Assembly (NCBI RefSeq): GCF_022605165.1 | Contig: NC_063069.1 | Span: 3,038,001-3,102,000 of the forward strand | DNA from: Purpureocillium takamizusanense | Lineage: Eukaryota > Ascomycota > Sordariomycetes > Hypocreales > Ophiocordycipitaceae | Direction: 5' to 3' | DNA length: 64,000 nucleotides | In this document: positions 59,011-64,000 of the stretch, piece after piece | Position numbering within the stretch: position 1 is the stretch's first letter | Layout of the letters: every line of letters begins with the position of its first letter | Notes under the pieces: model-generated | The model's input: only the letters and a program-made list of their open reading frames with translations | Told to the model about the DNA's origin: nothing | The model's database searches: none | Translations under genes and position numbers: made by a program

Positions 59011-59890
59011 TCATGACTTGTTGGGTAGGGTCTTGATCTGAAACACAGCACCCGGGAGCTCGTTGATCTCTGCTTGAACGGTGGCCGTGATGCCCAGCGC
59101 CGCCAGTGCACCCCGTACGATGCCACAGGGAAACCACAGGAACTGCGAGACAAGATCAGCGGACTTTGATCTCCTGACCCTGCGTGAAGCGCGGCTACTC
59201 ACCGGCTGTGCCCGCACGACGGCCTGGCCACCCGCCTCTGTGCTCATCCTCGAGAAGGGCCTGAAGACATTGTCCGTGAGGACGTACACACCCTGTGCCG
59301 CCACGTGTCAGCGATGTCCGCGTTATTGTACACAGATGGGGCTATGTAGGCTGTCTGACGTAACTACGCCTGCGAAGTGAGGAATAAAGCGAACGTACCC
59401 TGTGGTTTGTTTTGAGGTTATCGATGTTCTTGCCGAACACGAGAGACCACAGGTCCTTGCAGAGGAACTTGATGACATCGAGCGTGTCGTTGAACCGCGG
59501 CCGGTCGCGCGAGAAGCTTGTGTTTGGCGCCCGGAGTCAGCAACAGAGTGTGATAAATGCAGGATACAGCGTGCACGCCGCCGCCGACGAGGCGAGGCAC
59601 GGACGGGGACTTCCCCGGGGGGGGGCTCACCGCTCCACGAGGCCCTGTCCGACCCGGTACCCCAGGCTCTCGAGCCGGAAGTGCACTGCATCGAGCTCCT
59701 CCTCTTCGTCTATCCTGCGGGGCGCGGCGGCAGTCGCCGTCGCCGCCGCCGGCCCGGAGAGGGACGACGAGCCAGCACGGTGGTTCCCCGCGGCGGTGAC
59801 GTTATTGCTGTTGTTCGCCAGTGCCGACTCTCCCCTTCCCGCCGCCGCACCAGCACTGTCTGCACCTGCAGCACCCACTTTTGCAGTCGT

Positions 59891-59923
<33 letters not shown>

Positions 59924-60145
59924 GGCGGCGGCGGCGGTAGTCGTAGAGGAGGAGGAGGCGTCATGCGACGACGACGACGACAATGTCGGTGGTGGTGACG
60001 GCGGACGCGCAAAGTCGCGCTCGTGCGTGACGCGAAACGCCAGCGGCACGAGCTCAATGAGGAGAAAGTCGAGGCACGACGTGGAGAGGAACGTGGCGGT
60101 CGGGTCCGACGAGTTGTACGGCGGCATCACCGGTTCGAGAGACAT
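59011..60145 (-). CDS. trs33: TRAPP complex subunit Trs33 (TRAPPC6 type)
   Basis: Core subunit of the TRAPP tethering and Rab-GEF complexes at the Golgi. Four exons (59631-60145, 59399-59516, 59203-59292, 59011-59142) give 284 codons. The family core appears as [34 protein letters not shown], then after a long insert [20 protein letters not shown]. It continues [60 protein letters not shown] and [20 protein letters not shown]. The insert (about residues 50-145) is Ser/Ala-rich with a run of about 15 alanines, coded by GCT and GCG trinucleotide tracts. It makes the protein longer than most Trs33 proteins (often under 250 residues). The insert should loop out of the fold. Confidence 0.92.
59891..59937. 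repeat. GCT/GCG repeat coding for poly-alanine in TRS33
   Basis: Tandem GCT then GCG units, read on the minus strand as alanine codons in TRS33. Length polymorphism between strains is likely. Confidence 0.85.
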
Positions 60146-61115
60146 GGCTGCGGCTGGCTGGGCGCAGCGCGTGCACGCCTAATTCCGCCTGCTGGCCTGC
60201 TTTGCTTTATACGTATGGTGACAGTAGTCGTCGTGTGCTGCGCGGTGCCAAGCGAACGGGGCTCGTCGCGGACCAGCGTCGTCGGTCGGTCAGTCAGTCA
60301 GCCAGGGATTCGTGCGTCGCGGCCTGCTGGGAGTCGAGGTGCTGCGAATGGAGAGTCGTGGCGAGGGGGGGATTATGTGTGGTCGCGGACGCTCGCAAAA
60401 GGAGGCGTTGTCTGGCGTTGACATTCATCAATGGGGGAGCTCCTTTGGTCACTCGGCGGCGGCAGTCAGTGGTGTGGGGGGAGTTGCTGTGCTCCGCAGC
60501 TCGGAGACGCATTGCCCGCCCACCTTCACTTCATCCAACGCCCGAGGTCACTTCCGTGTCGCCTGCCTGCGTCATTAACATTCTTGTCCAATAACTTTTA
60601 GAAAACTTGGCAATGAGAACCACCTGAGTTACTCGGTAGGTAGCGCGTGCGTGTACGAGACTAGTTACTCTGTCACGGGCCTCGTTCACCCATTGCTGCT
60701 CTGCGACAACGAAACAATATTATACCAAACTCTAGCCAAGCGATGATGTGACAAGCAGGCCTTCGGGACAGCAGCACCAGTATTGTGTGAGCATCTGTGA
60801 TTATTTAGAAGTCTCGTCGCTGTTTGGTGTATCTTATGATATTCTTCCACCGACCGTCATGGATGTCTGCTTTTCCCCGCAGCTTCCTTCAACTCTCCCC
60901 TCATAGACCAAACGCCCCACTGATGCCAATCGAGCTATCAACACCGGCAACAAAATCAAGGGGAATCTCTGTATTTTCCGTCCACCTGCCGAACGCCGTT
61001 GCCACCTTGCCATGAAACGCAAATTCAAATAATAGCCGCCCGCCATCTTTTCTGCGGCTGCGACATATGGGACTTCCAAACGACCCCCGGGGTCCTGCTA
61101 CCACATCATGCCCCC
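60146..61115. other. Spacer between TRS33 start and SIZ/PIAS stop
   Basis: About 970 bp hold the TRS33 promoter on its left part and the 3' UTR of the SIZ/PIAS gene on the right. No gene is seen. Confidence 0.5.
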
Positions 61116-63315
61116 TCAAGGCATTCGGAAGAACACGGGATCAGGGCCCGGGAATGCGAGACTGCCGGAATCGCGACCACTACTATTCGCTGACGTAGCT
61201 TGCCTCTTGTGAGGGCGCTGAATGGGCTCATCATCATCGTCATCCGAGTCTCCCGTCAGGTCAATGATAGTTGGCGCTGGTCGTTTGGCGCTGGTCGATG
61301 CAATGCCTCTGGGGCCGTTGGCTGAGCTGCCTCTGCCAGAAGAGGCAGGTGTGCTGACTCGCGGCGTGACGTTCTTGGGTGTCTCGAACCGTCGACCGAC
61401 GATGCTGACTTCTGATATCTCCACGAGGTCGTCGTCGTCCACTGAAGCTCCATTTATGCCGTCGGCATGATCAGATTCTTGAGCTGTCTTGATTGACCAT
61501 TGGCCAGTTGGCTCAATTGTGACCGACTCTAGGCTCTTCGGCGTACTCTCCAGTATGTCTTTTGCATAACTGTCGAATATGTTAGCATGGCCTCGATGTA
61601 GCGCGGTGATATCAACTTACTCATCCACGGCCAGCTGAGTAAATGGCACAGACTTATTGCAAATAGGACAGAGCCACTGAGGTCCCTGTTCCTGAAGCTG
61701 GAGGTAGGACGTGGCATCAAAACATTGAATATGCGTGCAGGCGAGGCCACGGCAGGGCGTCACGAGCCGCATGTATGACAACGGGCACTTCAGCGACAGG
61801 ACCTGGGACGTGGCTACTACGTCGGGATCTTGGGCCTTTTTGGTCACTAATTTGGAATGGTCAGTCGGGTGAAGGCAAGTCACGAACTTGTGCACCTACA
61901 TTCAGCCACAACAGCCATTTTGGGAATGCGACGGCGGGTGGCAACTATATTGACGAGCTCGTCGACGGAAGTCGTTTTACACACATAGACCGCCAAGTAG
62001 AATTTCTGTGGTGGGAACGATCAGTTTCCAGTCTGAGGATTAAGTCGATTATGCGGTGATGCCTTTGGAAGCATAATGAAAGGCGGGGGGTTTACCTTCT
62101 GAGTCAACGCGTAGGTAAACTCAACCGTGTTGACGTATGACGACCTGAGGTGAAGCTCCTTGGTTATGTCCACCGGTCTCGTTGAGCCGGGTTTGTTCTT
62201 CAGGCCACGAAGGTTTGCTTTGATGTCGACTTTGTTGACCCGTAGTTCCGACTGGTGCGGGAAAGCAACATCCTGCAAACCATGAGGGTCGCTCGCACAG
62301 AATACCATGACTTTGTGCGGCGTGTTTTTGGACCCCGTGACTCCAAGACACCGCCGAAGAGCCTCATGGTCGGTGAGCCTGATGGGAATCGATATCGTGT
62401 TCCTATGCTGCGACATGACTAGGCGGCTGGTCAGCTGGGAACACCCCTGGGGAGACATGAACTAGGGTGGTACCCTACCTTCACATGCTCGGACCGTGCC
62501 AATCTGTGCTTCAATCTGATAAAAGGGGCTCGACCGAAAGGCGAGGGAGGATGCGCCGACGCCATACAGACTACCAGGCGAATGACCGTTTTGGTAACCA
62601 CGATTAAACGCCTGGCTGGCATTTAACGCAGGCATGGAGGCGTGATACTGCGCAGACGTGGACGCGTTGGAAACTCTAGAGGTGACGCTCTTTGACGAAG
62701 GGCTTCCGCGCTGTGCGGAAGCATTGAGAATGCTCTGTCGCACCTGCTGGAACCGCGAGGCGTCGTTGGCGTTGACGGTTGTTTGAATGACTATGAGGCG
62801 CCATTGGGGCGCGTTTGGTTAGCAATCCGTTGTCGAAAGCCGTAGCGTGAGGATGCCTGCGTATGCTGGGCACTACCGTATGAAACGCGGTCGGGCAATG
62901 TTCGTAGCAGAGGGTCGAGGCGATTCTGAGCAGAAACAAAGTGTTTGGGGGAGGAACACGGAAGGAGAGAGACAGAGGCAGATGGGAAAACGGAAAAGAG
63001 ATGGCTCCAGAGTGCGGTTGCGCCGTGGCTGTGCTGTAGAGGCCTGGGACCAGACGCACGGCGCGAGTGCAGGGGGGCAGTGTGCAGGAGGAGGTGCGAG
63101 GAGGAAGATGGTGTGCGCATAAGGGGAAGAGTCGAGGCGAAAAGGGACTCACGGTCGACAATGCGTGCCTGGAGGTCCGCCTTGACCCCGGTGCTCTTCA
63201 GCCCGTTCACCTGGCAGACCGACGACAGCTGGCGGTTGAACAGGCTGTTGCCTTGCACCTGCCGCAACAGACTCGACACCTCCTGCTTGGAGATGGCCGG
63301 CACGGGAGACGCCAT
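61116..63315 (-). CDS. siz1: SIZ/PIAS-type E3 SUMO ligase
   Basis: Nuclear SUMO E3 ligase that brings the SUMO-charged Ubc9 to substrates such as PCNA and septins in yeast. Six exons (63153-63315, 62479-62790, 62096-62418, 61900-62005, 61621-61846, 61116-61569) give 527 codons. Domains in order: an N-terminal SAP-like DNA-binding helix (ISKQEVSSLLRQVQGNSLFN, VCQVNGLKSTGVKADLQARI); a PINIT domain (roughly residues 140-340, SQHRNTISIPIRLTDHEALR and later RSSYVNTVEFTYALTQKKF); and an SP-RING with KCPLSYMRLVTPCRGLACTH, IQCFDATSYLQLQEQGPQW and LCPICNKSVPF. The C-terminal tail carries a SUMO-interacting motif followed by acids (PTIIDLTGDSDDDDDEP). The SP-RING ligands are all present. The start at 63315 (MASPVPAI) is preferred over an upstream in-frame Met at 63372. 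The exact paralog (Siz1 or Siz2/Nfi1 type) is not resolved. Confidence 0.92.
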
Positions 63316-64000
63316 GGCGACGGTTGCTTGGGCAGGAGCGAGAGCGAGCAGGTGGAGCACTTGCCACTGCACGGCTGGACCTTAAGATGCCTGAGGTGGC
63401 CGCAAAGAACAGACGAGACCAGTGAATGGTTGCGCTGCCGTGCTTGAGATGGGTATTTCTCTGTGCTGTGCCGTGCTGTGCCGTGCCGCGCCGTGCTGCG
63501 GGCCCCGAGCAGAGATGGCAGCTCTTGACGTTCTCTTCCAGGTTCCCACCGGTTCAGCGCAGCGCAGCGCAACGACGAGGCCGCGCACGCCCGAGCCCCG
63601 GAACCGCGACTCTCCTCTCTCTCTCTCTCTCTCGCAGCCTCCCCGAGCCCGCCTCGACGGCGGCAACGCACGCAACCAGGCCGAGCCGAGGCTCCTTTTG
63701 ACGTCGAGGCACACGGCGTGCAAGGTTCAGGGTACTGCCAATGCGTGAGGCCTCGGCCGCCGTTCCGACTCTTGGCCGTTCGCGGGGGCAGACAGGACAG
63801 GACGGCCAAGCACTCAGGGCCACGGCAAACGACGCTCGGAGGAGCAAGGCAGCGTACACCAACTATATATGGACTGTTCGGAGGCGGAGGAGTCGTGTAG
63901 GCAGGAGCCAAGCGTCGCACGTCTCGCGGCTCCGGAGGTTTTCGGCGGCAGATGCGGCTGTGACAGAAACGCGGGCGGGCGGTGGCAGGGAACAGGCGAG
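63316..64000. promoter_or_regulatory. Upstream region of the SIZ/PIAS gene
   Basis: The last 685 bp of the window. They probably hold the promoter of the SIZ/PIAS gene. A CT microsatellite lies near 63614-63633. No gene is seen; the stretch runs off the window. Confidence 0.45.
63614..63633. repeat. CT microsatellite
   Basis: Perfect CT dinucleotide repeat upstream of the SIZ/PIAS gene. Confidence 0.8.

Overview
The window looks like a nuclear chromosome segment of a filamentous ascomycete (Pezizomycotina, Sordariomycetes, most likely Hypocreales). The evidence is a GC-rich background, many short introns of about 55-110 bp with GT-AG ends and CTAAC/CTGAC-type branch points, typical fungal protein variants (Tup1/RcoA, Ksp1-type kinase, eL28, cytosolic malate dehydrogenase, fungal C-5 sterol desaturase), and long GC-rich intergenic stretches. 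The order and species are inferences. I recognise no tRNA, rRNA, CRISPR, intact transposon or secondary-metabolite cluster.

Twenty protein genes are supported. For every multi-exon gene the exon lengths sum to an intact reading frame. From left to right: 1-9.6 kb has no recognisable gene. Tyrosyl-DNA phosphodiesterase tdp1 (-, 9 exons) is divergent from an FAD amine-oxidase-like oxidoreductase (+), followed by an Edc1-like decapping-activator candidate (-), the RING-box protein RBX1 (+) and signal peptidase subunit SPC1 (-). A gap of about 2.4 kb holds a strongly AT-rich, RIP-like island (19.1-19.7 kb). Next come a CorA/Alr1-type Mg2+ transporter (+), TIM8 (+), ribosomal protein uL23/L25 (-), the rRNA methyltransferase BMT2 (+) and enolase-phosphatase E1/UTR4 (-).

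After 5 kb of non-coding DNA are a Ksp1/Ran1-type kinase (+) with a pyrimidine-rich leader, an Avt-type vacuolar amino-acid transporter (-), the RNase MRP subunit RMP1 (+) and the corepressor TUP1/RcoA (-). A 6.3 kb non-coding spacer separates TUP1 from ERG3 (+), a DUF2015 membrane protein (-) and ribosomal protein eL28 (+). The right part holds a cysteine-free candidate secreted protein (+), cytosolic malate dehydrogenase (+), TRAPP subunit TRS33 (-) and a SIZ/PIAS SUMO ligase (-).

Most genes are housekeeping and act independently; there is no operon-like or cluster logic. Common themes are RNA metabolism and translation (Edc1-like, BMT2, RMP1, uL23, eL28), the secretory and import machinery (SPC1, TIM8, TRS33) and ubiquitin/SUMO signalling (RBX1, SIZ/PIAS). 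Neighbours are mostly convergent or divergent pairs. I found no convincing new multi-gene system. The most notable points are two GC-AG introns in tdp1, the RIP-like island, the cysteine-free secreted protein with dibasic sites, and TACCTAGGTA-type motifs enriched between genes.
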